A stretch of 64,000 nucleotides of DNA, taken from contig CP129491.1 in the NCBI GenBank assembly GCA_030584105.1, positions 124,001 through 188,000 on the forward strand, read 5' to 3'. The notes beneath the pieces were generated by a model, which did no database searches, was not told where the DNA came from, and saw only the letters and a program-made list of their open reading frames with translations. A program made the translations under genes and the position numbers. This DNA comes from UTCHB3 sp002050155 (GTDB lineage Bacteria; Bacteroidota; Ignavibacteria; Ignavibacteriales; Ignavibacteriaceae). Of this stretch, positions 16,325-24,527 are shown piece by piece; position 1 is the stretch's first letter; each line of letters begins with the position of its first letter.

Positions 16325-18952
16325 ACTTCTGTTGGGCACAGGCTCGCGGAACTTAAACTGTGAAAGATAAACCCGCACTTCCGGATATGAAAAACCCTCG
16401 CCTAATTTATCTTTCAGCGATTTCATATCAACAAAACCCTGTTTATATTTTTCTTCGATCTGTCTGTATTTGGCGGGTGTCAGCACAACCGGCAGGTCAA
16501 TCGTGGGGTCGATGCTCATCAGTTCTTCAATTTGCATAGAAACCACTGTTTCGCTCATATTACGAGCAGTTGCAATATCTTTGAGAGTTCTTCCCGTTTT
16601 AATCATCTCCCATGTCGGGTAGAGCGCAGAGTTAATAATCAGTTTTTTATCCTGCGGGTTTTTGGGTTCCACAGCAATGGAATTAATCACCGAAAGGATA
16701 TCCTCGCCGAACTTGTTGAACATCCTTTCATTAGTGCCGGTTATAGCCAAAAACTCCTCTTTAGTTTTCGGCTTAGCCTTTGAAAACTCCGCCAGCAATT
16801 CATCCGAACAGATAAGATATGCCGGTTGTGTGAAACGAAGTGCCGCCCGTTCCCGAACCCCTTTCAGTTTGAAGAAAAGCTCGAGGTCGGCATTCGGGTC
16901 AGAGGGCAAAGCGCTGTGGTTCTCATCATCAATCAGGCGCAGCTCCACCATTGCGGCGTAGCCTTTGTTAGTCAGAAAAACTCTGTTCCCTTTCGCACTG
17001 TTTTCAAAAATGTAACCGTTGGAAAGCAAAAGGTTAAACACCGGTTTCACCTGCCCGTATTGAAAAGAAGAGCAAATACCAAACATCGGCAACCTTTGGT
17101 AGTTTTCAGACTTTGAGTTTCCGAGAAGAATGGTAAAAATGTGCACGGGGCTGATACCATCGGGGAAATGATAAACTGTTTTCAGCACCGATTCGTTAAC
17201 AAACTGGGTTGCATCCACCGGCAGGGTTGCGTTATCGCGCCGGCAGTTATCGCACTTTCCGCAGCGGTATTCTTTTCGCTCGCCGAAATATTTCAGGATA
17301 TAGTCGAAACGGCAGCCGGAGTGATAGACATAATTTTCGATCTGTTTGAGCTTGTTGAACGAATTGTTGAAGTTTTTATCCGTGAATTTCGCATCAATAA
17401 CCAACTTCGAGCTTTTAATTCTTGGGATCAGCAGCCTGAAAGTATCTTTCGAGGCGGGCGCCTGAAAGGTCAAAATTCCGCTGTTATCAAGCTCGAAGAG
17501 GCTGTTTCGCAATAAATCTTCAGCAGCAAGCACTTCCCGGGTCATTTTTTCCATATCCAACAGAACCGTTTTTTCGAATGGAGCGCTGCCGTACTCTTTG
17601 ACGAGGTAGAGGATAATCTCCTTTTTCAGGTTATCTGTCAGGCTCTTGGTGAATTTTTTAAGCTGTTCGGGGTTCAGGATATAGGAAAAGAAATATTTTT
17701 GCCTGAAATCTGAGATAGCCACAAGGTAGCCCGCCTTTTCCAAAATATTAATTGCGCCGAGAATCACACCTTTCTGTATATCTTTCCCCATAATCAGGTT
17801 TACGAGGTCATAATCAATTTTCAGCAGTTTTTCCGGCAGGTCTCCTTGCTGCACGGAAACGGAATCGAGCAGTGCGTCGTAGATATCCGCCACCATTTCT
17901 TTTTTTGGGAAAGCGGAATCGATGAAGAATTGTTGCAGTTTCAGGTCCCCTCGTTCAAACAGCATAATTGCCTGCGACTCTTTCCCGTCGCGCCCCGCCC
18001 TACCGAACTCCTGGTAATAGCTTTCGATCGTGCCGGGCATGTTGAAGTGAATCACCAACCTTACATCCTCTTTATCAATTCCCATTCCGAAAGCGTTGGT
18101 GGCAACAATCACTTTCACTTTTCCGGTGAGGAACCTTTCCTGAATCATTCTTCTGTGTTCGTTTGGCAAGCCGGCGTGGTAATAGAGGTTTTCCACGCGT
18201 CGCATTGTAAGGTATTCAGAAACCTCTTCCGCTTTTTTTCGGGAGCCGGCGTAAATAATAGCAGGGGTGCCGTAAATCCGCAGCAATTCCGCAGTTTTCG
18301 CCTTTTTATCTTTCAGTTCAAAAACGGAAAGAGAGATATTTTCCCGCTCGAATCCTCGCACGAAAACGACAGGGTCTTTCATATTCAGCTGACGGAGGAT
18401 GTCTTCCCGCACTTCTTCCGTGGCGGTAGCAGTGAAAGCGGAAACATTTTTAATTCCCGTGTAAGAGATGAAATCTTTTATTTTCAGGTATCCGGGACGG
18501 AAGTTATGCCCCCACTCGCTAATGCAGTGAGCTTCATCCACAAAAAGAAATGCAGGTTTAAGCTGCTTTATTTTCTCCACAAAAGTGAGATTTTCCAACC
18601 TTTCGGGCGCCACATAAAGCAGTTTCACCAACCCTTGTTCCAAATCCCGCATAATCCGGTCGATTTCATAGCCGCCGAGCGAACTGTTGATAAACTCGGC
18701 TTGCACACCCGCCGAGCGGAGGTTATCTACCTGGTCTTTCATCAGGGCGATTAAGGGTGAAATAACGATGGAAAAACCGCGCGAAATAAGCGCCGGAATC
18801 TGATAGCAGACCGATTTGCCGCCCCCCGTGGGTAAAATAGCCAGTACTGATTCTTTATTCAGAATTGCGTTGATAATCTCTGACTGGCCATCACGGAAGG
18901 TTGAGTGACCAAAATATTCTTTAAGTGCTTCTTGTGGAGACATAGTCTGCAA
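16310..18952 (-). CDS. recQ: RecQ-family ATP-dependent DNA helicase with long C-terminal extension
   Basis: 880 residues against about 610 in E. coli. Helicase core: LPTGGGKSVCYQIPAL near 40, DEAHCISEWGHNFRPGY near 140, GRAGRDGKESQAIM near 325. A RecQ zinc site (YRCGKCDNC, with an upstream Cys in GCRFDYILKYF) lies at about 545-575. An HRDC domain follows (about 685-765) and the end is a helix-turn-helix-rich RecQ C-terminal region (LKDIATARNMSETVV). It unwinds DNA 3' to 5' in recombination and fork repair. The extended layout is common in Bacteroidota. Transcribed divergently from ymdB. Confidence 0.95.
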   Translation of the reverse strand: MQTMSPQEALKEYFGHSTFRDGQSEIINAILNKESVLAILPTGGGKSVCYQIPALISRGFSIVISPLIALMKDQVDNLRSAGVQAEFINSSLGGYEIDRIMRDLEQGLVKLLYVAPERLENLTFVEKIKQLKPAFLFVDEAHCISEWGHNFRPGYLKIKDFISYTGIKNVSAFTATATEEVREDILRQLNMKDPVVFVRGFERENISLSVFELKDKKAKTAELLRIYGTPAIIYAGSRKKAEEVSEYLTMRRVENLYYHAGLPNEHRRMIQERFLTGKVKVIVATNAFGMGIDKEDVRLVIHFNMPGTIESYYQEFGRAGRDGKESQAIMLFERGDLKLQQFFIDSAFPKKEMVADIYDALLDSVSVQQGDLPEKLLKIDYDLVNLIMGKDIQKGVILGAINILEKAGYLVAISDFRQKYFFSYILNPEQLKKFTKSLTDNLKKEIILYLVKEYGSAPFEKTVLLDMEKMTREVLAAEDLLRNSLFELDNSGILTFQAPASKDTFRLLIPRIKSSKLVIDAKFTDKNFNNSFNKLKQIENYVYHSGCRFDYILKYFGERKEYRCGKCDNCRRDNATLPVDATQFVNESVLKTVYHFPDGISPVHIFTILLGNSKSENYQRLPMFGICSSFQYGQVKPVFNLLLSNGYIFENSAKGNRVFLTNKGYAAMVELRLIDDENHSALPSDPNADLELFFKLKGVRERAALRFTQPAYLICSDELLAEFSKAKPKTKEEFLAITGTNERMFNKFGEDILSVINSIAVEPKNPQDKKLIINSALYPTWEMIKTGRTLKDIATARNMSETVVSMQIEELMSIDPTIDLPVVLTPAKYRQIEEKYKQGFVDMKSLKDKLGEGFSYPEVRVYLSQFKFREPVPNRSGKQF

Positions 18953-19001
18953 ATTTATTAAATAACGGGGAGAGTAAAAAGGGGATTAGAAGCTTTCTGC
19001 A

Positions 19002-19069
19002 TTTTGCGGTCAATTTTCGGTAGTTTGGGGGTGGCTTTCAGTAGTTTGCGGTCAATTTTCGGAGTTTTG
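19002..19069. repeat. 42-bp direct repeat in the recQ-ymdB promoter gap
   Basis: GCGGTCAATTTTCGG occurs at 19006 and 19048, each preceded by TTT and followed by related (T)AGTTTTG sequence. It lies between divergent genes. Confidence 0.7.
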
Positions 19070-19169
19070 CCTGCAAAATGTTTGGATGTAACTGAAGAAA
19101 AACCGAAAAAAGCGTTTTCAGAAATTCCCGTTCATTTCCGTATATTTAAAGATTAGTTTAAGGAAATTT

Positions 19170-19979
19170 ATGGGTTCAATTAATATATTGTTCATCGGCG
19201 ATATTGTCGGTAAACCGGGCTTTGAAATGGTGCAGGCATGGTTGCCGACACTTCAACAAAAATATAAAGCCGACGCCACCATAGTTAATGGTGAGAATAC
19301 AAACGACGGTAAAGGAATTTTACAAAAAGAGGGGGAAGCCCTGTTCAACCTTGGGGTAAGAGTGATTACCGGCGGAAACCACACATGGGATAAACCTCAT
19401 GCGCAGGAATATCTGAAAAATGAACCGCGCGTGCTAAGACCGCAAAACTACCCCAGAGGTGCTCACGGGAACGGGCACTACATCTTCGATACCCCAAAAG
19501 GAAGGGTAGCCGTGCTCAATCTGCAAGGGCGAACTTTCATGCCGATTATTGATTGCCCTTTTCGCTCGGCAGAGTGGATATTGATGAACAAAATAAAAGA
19601 CGCAAAAGTTATAATTGTGGATTTTCATGCTGAAGCTACGGCTGAAAAACAGGCGCTTGCGCACTTTCTTGACGGGAAAGTTTCAGCAATTTTGGGGACT
19701 CACACGCATGTGCAGACTGCCGACGAGCGCATTTTCCCTCAGGGCACTGCTTTTATTACAGATGTCGGAATGTCGGGTCCCTACAATTCAGTTATCGGGA
19801 TGAAAGTGGCACCTGCGATTAACAGATTTTTGTATCAAACGCCGCAAAAGTATGAAACCGCACAGGAAGATGCTCACATTTGCGGGGTTTCACTGAAAAT
19901 AGAGATAACAACGGGCAAAGCACTGGAAATTGAAAGGTTTACTTTTCCCGAATTTGAAAGGTCGGTTAAAGCCGAATGA
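19170..19979 (+). CDS. YmdB-family metallophosphoesterase (2',3'-cyclic nucleotide phosphodiesterase)
   Basis: 269 residues, full length for the TIGR00282 family. Dinuclear metal motifs are in order: FIGDIVGKPG (about 6-15), NGENTNDGKG, GGNHTWDK, DFHAEATAEK and GTHTHVQTADE. Bacillus YmdB hydrolyses 2',3'-cAMP and affects RNA metabolism, motility and biofilm switching; the role here is inferred. It overlaps folD by ATGA. Confidence 0.93.
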   Translation: MGSINILFIGDIVGKPGFEMVQAWLPTLQQKYKADATIVNGENTNDGKGILQKEGEALFNLGVRVITGGNHTWDKPHAQEYLKNEPRVLRPQNYPRGAHGNGHYIFDTPKGRVAVLNLQGRTFMPIIDCPFRSAEWILMNKIKDAKVIIVDFHAEATAEKQALAHFLDGKVSAILGTHTHVQTADERIFPQGTAFITDVGMSGPYNSVIGMKVAPAINRFLYQTPQKYETAQEDAHICGVSLKIEITTGKALEIERFTFPEFERSVKAE

Positions 19980-20860
19980 TTTTGATTGACGGTAAAAAAG
20001 TTTCTTCCGATATAAAATCGGAGCTAAAAGAGGAGATTTCAGCTCTTTATAACAAAACGGGCAAATCACCCGGATTGGTGGTTATTATTGTCGGCAACAA
20101 TCCGGCAAGCGAGGTATATGTGCGCAACAAGCACAAAGCCTGCGGCGAAGTGGGGATTAACTCAACAGTGCTCAACCTGCCGGAAGAAACAACTCAGGGT
20201 GAATTGTTGCAAAAAATCAGTGAGTTTAACGCCGACCCAAATATTCACGGGATTTTGGTTCAGCTGCCGCTTCCGAAACAGATTGAAGAAAGCGCCGTTA
20301 TCCGTGCGATCGATCCGGGAAAAGATGTTGACGGGTTTCACCCCTACACTGTGGGCGAACTGGTGATTGGCGATCCGAAGTTTCAGCCGTGCACGCCTGC
20401 CGGAATAGTTGAACTGCTGAAAAGGTATGATATCGATCCATCAGGGCGGCATGTGGTTATAGTGGGGCGGAGCAACATCGTGGGAAAACCGGCTGCACTT
20501 CTTTTGATGCAGAAGAAAAAATTTGCTAACGCAATTGTTACGGTTTGCCACTCGGCTGCCAAGGATATTTCAGTTTTCACTAAACAGGCGGATATTTTAA
20601 TTGCGGCGATGGGTGTCCCTAAGTTTATTAAAAAAGAGATGGTGAAACCGGGGGTTGTGGTTATTGATGTGGGCACAAACCGGATTGAAGACGCCACGAC
20701 AAAATCCGGCTACCGGTTGGTTGGCGATGTTGATTTTGAGGAGGTTTCCACCGTTGCTTCATATATCACCCCCGTTCCGGGAGGTGTGGGCCCCATGACT
20801 ATCGCTATGTTACTTAAGAACACGGTTAAATCTTTCAAAGAAACGATACGCAACGATTGA
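19976..20860 (+). CDS. folD: Bifunctional methylene-THF dehydrogenase/cyclohydrolase FolD
   Basis: 294 residues. Motifs: YVRNKHKACGEVGI with the catalytic Lys region, ILVQLPLPKQI, DVDGFHPYTVGEL, IVGRSNIVGKPAALLL (nucleotide binding) and TPVPGGVGPMTIAML. It interconverts methylene-, methenyl- and formyl-tetrahydrofolate. thyA and folA further along the window use the same folate pool but are not in this transcript. Confidence 0.97.
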   Translation: MILIDGKKVSSDIKSELKEEISALYNKTGKSPGLVVIIVGNNPASEVYVRNKHKACGEVGINSTVLNLPEETTQGELLQKISEFNADPNIHGILVQLPLPKQIEESAVIRAIDPGKDVDGFHPYTVGELVIGDPKFQPCTPAGIVELLKRYDIDPSGRHVVIVGRSNIVGKPAALLLMQKKKFANAIVTVCHSAAKDISVFTKQADILIAAMGVPKFIKKEMVKPGVVVIDVGTNRIEDATTKSGYRLVGDVDFEEVSTVASYITPVPGGVGPMTIAMLLKNTVKSFKETIRND

Positions 20861-20925
20861 AATTTGATGCAATGAATAACGAACGAATAACGGAAAAGCA
20901 ACGATAAAGCCTTTAAGCAACGAAA
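20848..20925. repeat. Degenerate repeat of the folD 3' end
   Basis: ACGCAACGATTGA at the folD stop is echoed by AAAGCAACGATAAAG (20895) and TTAAGCAACGAAAG (20913) before deoC. Short and diverged, listed as part of the window-wide pattern. Confidence 0.45.
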
Positions 20926-20963
20926 GAAAAAACGGCAGAATTTAAAAGAAACGACAGAATAAT

Positions 20964-21839
20964 ATGGACTCGAACAGAATTTCAAAGATCGTACATCAGG
21001 CGCTTTTGGAGAGGAAATTAAGCGATTTCTACTGCACTTCCGAGAGTTGCAAGGGGTGGGAGCGAAATGTTGTAACCCAGCCTTTAACGGTTAATAAAAT
21101 TGTGAATGCCGGTGCTGAAAGAATTTCAGCCGGTATCGGTGTTGGGCACGAACTGAGCGACCGGGAGCTTGCCGGTATGATTGACCACACGCTGCTTAAA
21201 CCTGACGCCACAATTGAAGAGATAGAAACTCTGTGCGCCGAAGCGAAGCAGTTCAATTTTGCGAGTGTGTGCGTAAACCCTTGTCATGTAACGCGTTGCA
21301 GCTACCTGTTAAAAGGCACAAAAGTTAAGGTGTGCACCGTTATCGGATTTCCTTTAGGCTCTAACCCCACACAAATTAAGCGTGCCGAGGCAGAAAACGC
21401 AATAAACGACGGTGCCGAAGAGCTTGACATGGTTATCAATGTAGGCTGGTTAAAGTCGGGGTTATACCGCGAGGTGTTTGAGGATATTCAGCAGGTGGTA
21501 ATTCCCGCAAAAAATAAAAGAGTAATGGTTAAAGTAATCCTTGAAACCTGTTTGTTAACCGACGAAGAAATAATTAAGGCGTGCGTTATCTGCAAAAAAG
21601 CGGGTGCTTCGTATGTTAAAACATCAACCGGTTTTTCAAAAGGTGGCGCAACGGTGCAGGCTATCGAGTTGATGAAAAGAGTTGTCGGTTCCACTGTTGG
21701 CGTTAAAGCTTCCGGCGGTATCCGCACCACTGAAGACGCACGGGCAATGGTAGAGCACGGTGCCGACAGAATCGGGGCGAGTGCGAGTGTGAAAATTGTT
21801 ACCGGAGGCGAAGCTGGTTCTCGAAGTGGTGGTTACTAA
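20964..21839 (+). CDS. deoC: Deoxyribose-phosphate aldolase DeoC
   Basis: 291 residues including an N-terminal extension of about 70. The TIM-barrel core shows MIDHTLLKPDATIEEI, VCVNPCHV, VCTVIGFPLGSN, EELDMVINVGWLKSG, VKVILETCLL, the Schiff-base lysine in YVKTSTGFSKGGAT, and VKASGGIRT. It cleaves 2-deoxyribose 5-phosphate into glyceraldehyde 3-phosphate and acetaldehyde in nucleoside salvage. Its last 44 bases overlap the following HicB-like frame. Confidence 0.96.
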   Translation: MDSNRISKIVHQALLERKLSDFYCTSESCKGWERNVVTQPLTVNKIVNAGAERISAGIGVGHELSDRELAGMIDHTLLKPDATIEEIETLCAEAKQFNFASVCVNPCHVTRCSYLLKGTKVKVCTVIGFPLGSNPTQIKRAEAENAINDGAEELDMVINVGWLKSGLYREVFEDIQQVVIPAKNKRVMVKVILETCLLTDEEIIKACVICKKAGASYVKTSTGFSKGGATVQAIELMKRVVGSTVGVKASGGIRTTEDARAMVEHGADRIGASASVKIVTGGEAGSRSGGY

Positions 21840-22032
21840 ATCGGATGACGGCTACACCGCCGAGATACCCTCTATAAACGGGTGTGAAACCTGGGCGCAC
21901 ACTGAAGACGAAGTGATTGAAAAAATTTTGGAACAGGCGATGTTCTACCTGAAAATTGACGATTTAAAACGACTGAAATTGGATAAATCAAGGGGAGATT
22001 TTTCCGTTACGGTTTATAAATTGATTTGCTGA
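21796..22032 (+). CDS. Small HicB-like (UPF0150-fold) protein
   Basis: 78 residues from a TTG start. LVLEVVVTKSDDGYTAEIPS, then INGCETWAHTEDEVIEKILE is the beta-strand and helix pattern of the HicB/UPF0150 fold. There is no C-terminal DNA-binding domain and no HicA toxin gene beside it, so it is an orphan. It overlaps the deoC end by 44 bp; a GTG at about 21826 within the overlap is an alternative start. The role is unknown. Confidence 0.6.
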   Translation: MLPEAKLVLEVVVTKSDDGYTAEIPSINGCETWAHTEDEVIEKILEQAMFYLKIDDLKRLKLDKSRGDFSVTVYKLIC

Positions 22033-22194
22033 TGTGTTGGTTGGTAGGTTTATTAAGCGAGCAATTTGCAAGGGTGCGGGGTATCCGGGTTAAATTATAA
22101 GCAGGGGTTTCTAAAAAACCACCAATTTAGAAATTAAAGAAAATCTGAAAATTAAAAGAATCCGCAAACGAATCAGCTGCATTTCGTAAATAAA

Positions 22195-22791
22195 ATGGCA
22201 AGAACCGGAAGCATATCAGAAGCCCGCACAAAAAGACTGAATTTTGTAGCCTCCAACAGGCAAAACGATCTCACCATAGTTATCGAAAACATTCACGATC
22301 CGCACAATGTAAGCGCAATTTTACGCAGTTGCGACGCAGTGGGGGTTAAAACCATTTCACTTATTTACAACATCGAAAAATTCCCGAAACTTGGCGGCAA
22401 ATCTTCCGCTTCCGCCTCTAAATGGATTGATGTCAAAAAATATAAAACAGTTGACGAATGCTTCTCCGACCTTCGTGGTGCCGGGTTTGTTATCGCCGCA
22501 AGCAGCCTGAACGAAAATTCCCGCTCTTTATACGAGCCTGATTTAACGCAGAAAACCGCTTTTGTTATCGGGAACGAACATCGCGGGGTATCGGAAGAAG
22601 CGATCGAAAAAGCCGATTTCAGTTACTATATTCCGATGAAAGGGATGATACAAAGTCTTAACGCCTCAGTTGCAGCAGCAGTTTCGTTGTACGAGGCTTT
22701 CCGCCAAAAATATAACGCAGGGCATTACGATTCCCCGCGTCTTCCGCAGGATGAGTTTGATGAACTCATCGGCAGATGGAAGAAAAAATAA
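22195..22791 (+). CDS. trmH: TrmH-family tRNA/rRNA 2'-O-methyltransferase
   Basis: 198 residues with the three SPOUT motifs: ENIHDPHNVSAILRSCDAVG (motif 1), TAFVIGNEHRGVSEEAIEKAD (motif 2) and YIPMKGMIQSLNASVAAAVSLYEA (motif 3). The match to TrmH, which methylates G18 of tRNA, is better than to RlmB, because there is no N-terminal substrate-binding domain. Target assignment is by family. The gene stands alone. Confidence 0.85.
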   Translation: MARTGSISEARTKRLNFVASNRQNDLTIVIENIHDPHNVSAILRSCDAVGVKTISLIYNIEKFPKLGGKSSASASKWIDVKKYKTVDECFSDLRGAGFVIAASSLNENSRSLYEPDLTQKTAFVIGNEHRGVSEEAIEKADFSYYIPMKGMIQSLNASVAAAVSLYEAFRQKYNAGHYDSPRLPQDEFDELIGRWKKK

Positions 22792-23213
22792 CTGTTTTTT
22801 TAATAACTGATTTTTCAGGGTTTCTTTTTTTTAGCTGTTGCTTTTCAATAACTCCTTTTCTTCAATAGTTTCTTTTCTCCCAAAACAATTACTCTATTCT
22901 TCAATATCTTCTTTTTGCACAAGCCAATAACTCCCTTTCTTCAGTGGTTTATTTTTCCACTAACCGAAAACTGTCTTTTTATTTAAACGGCAGGAAAGCC
23001 CATTTTCAAATTTTGCATTCCGCAATTTGTAACTGAATATTTTCACTGTTAGTTTAGAGCGGGGAAATGCTTATTCAATTTTAGTTTATGATCTTTCCGA
23101 CCAATCACCATATCGTTTTTTTACTACATGGAAAAATTCAGTGGTATTACCCTGATTCTCCCCAAAGTTCGTTATTTTTAAATTTTGTTTCAAATTAAAA
23201 CGGCAAACGGATC
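22792..23213. other. 420-bp gap with a degenerate ~40-bp repeat array
   Basis: Between trmH and aroA no gene is seen. The first 190 bp are an array of C/T-rich units (see 22801-22985). The rest is A+T-rich and probably carries the aroA promoter. Confidence 0.6.
22801..22985. repeat. Degenerate 39-40-bp tandem repeat
   Basis: CAATAACTCCTTTTCTTCAA (22846), CAATTACTCTATTCTTCAAT (22886), CAATAACTCCCTTTCTTCAG (22925) and CGAAAACTGTCTTTTT (22965) are spaced 40, 39 and 40 bp. An earlier AATAACTG pair at 22787 and 22802 begins at the trmH stop. Confidence 0.7.
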
Positions 23214-24527
23214 TTGAGCACTAAAGCGATAAAATTCATCGAGAAAATAAACGGCGAACTGCAGTTCATGGGGGATAAGTCTGTATCACACAGAGCATTA
23301 ATTTTTACGGCGATGGCTGAGGGTGCCTCAAAAATCTTCAATCTTTCCCTAAGCGATGATGTCCGCTCTACTATGAATTGCCTCAGTGCTCTCGGTGCCG
23401 GGTTTAAGGTTGAAAAAGAAAAAACCACCACCCGTGTAATAACGGTAAAAGGTGTTGGTTACAAAGGGTTCACTGCGCCGGAAACGATACTGAATGCCGG
23501 CAATTCCGGCACGACTGCCCGGCTTCTGGCTGGGTTACTCGCAGTTCAGGATTTTGAATCTGAAATCACCGGTGACGAATCGCTTCAAAGAAGGCCCATG
23601 GATCGGATATCGATTCCCTTAAACTCGCTCGGAAGCAAAATAAAACTTAACGAAAACAAATATCTCCCGATTAAAATAAAGCCCGGAAAAATCACCCCGC
23701 AGGAAATAACACTATCCGTTGCCTCGGCACAGGTGAAAAGCGCCTTAATTTTGGCAGGTCTGCACACCGAAGATGGCGCACTTGAAATAATTGATCCTTA
23801 CGAAACGCGCAACCATACGGAAGAAATGCTGGGTATTCTGAGGGTTCCCGTTGGTTTGTCACCCGCAAAAAAAATGGTTGTATCAAAGAAAAACTACCCA
23901 AAAGCGGGGGTTTACACCGTTCCGGGTGACATTTCAAGCGCTATGTTTTTCATTGTTTTAGCACTGATTGCCGGTGAAAAGCTAACCGTGAAAAACCTTC
24001 TGCTTTCTTCCGAAAGAATTGCTGCACTCGAAATTCTGAAAAGAATGGAGGGAAATATCGAAATTATCAGGGAAGAAACCGGGAATTGCGGCAGACTGGG
24101 CGATATCGTTGTGCACAAATCTGATTTAATTAACACAGAAATTCTCCCGGAAGAAATACCCCTTATAATCGACGAAATTCCCGCCCTTTCCATCGCAGGT
24201 CTGTTCGCCGAAGGGGGGTTTTTAATCCGTAACGCAAAAGAATTAAGACTAAAAGAAACCGACAGAATATCCGCTATTGTTAAAAACTTAAAAGCCTGCG
24301 GCGTCGATGTTGAAGAATATGAAGACGGGTTTCTTATATATGGTAAAGAATTGAAAGAAAAAGGGAAATTTGAAAGCTTTGGCGACCACCGGATTGCGAT
24401 GGCGTTCTCGGTGCTTGCTGCACTTCTGAATGAAGGGGGATTGATTAACGACTATGAATGTGTCTCGGTTTCCAACCCTGACTTCTACAAACAACTCGAT
24501 TCAATAACTGTAAGAGGCAGATCATGA
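23214..24527 (+). CDS. aroA: 3-phosphoshikimate 1-carboxyvinyltransferase (EPSP synthase)
   Basis: 437 residues from a TTG start. DKSVSHRALIFTAMAEG, NAGNSGTTARLLAGLL, QVKSALILAGLHT, ELRLKETDRISAIVKNL and FGDHRIAMAFSVLAAL match both halves of the inside-out barrel. It transfers enolpyruvyl to shikimate 3-phosphate in chorismate synthesis. The N-terminus KFIEKINGELQFMGDKSVSH fits the family, so the TTG is credible. It overlaps the next gene by ATGA although their functions are unrelated. Confidence 0.96.
   Translation: MSTKAIKFIEKINGELQFMGDKSVSHRALIFTAMAEGASKIFNLSLSDDVRSTMNCLSALGAGFKVEKEKTTTRVITVKGVGYKGFTAPETILNAGNSGTTARLLAGLLAVQDFESEITGDESLQRRPMDRISIPLNSLGSKIKLNENKYLPIKIKPGKITPQEITLSVASAQVKSALILAGLHTEDGALEIIDPYETRNHTEEMLGILRVPVGLSPAKKMVVSKKNYPKAGVYTVPGDISSAMFFIVLALIAGEKLTVKNLLLSSERIAALEILKRMEGNIEIIREETGNCGRLGDIVVHKSDLINTEILPEEIPLIIDEIPALSIAGLFAEGGFLIRNAKELRLKETDRISAIVKNLKACGVDVEEYEDGFLIYGKELKEKGKFESFGDHRIAMAFSVLAALLNEGGLINDYECVSVSNPDFYKQLDSITVRGRS

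Noticed and set aside
17846..18754. 302-residue open frame opposite recQ
   Set aside because: It is antisense to the conserved helicase core, with no recognisable domain; a codon-bias shadow.
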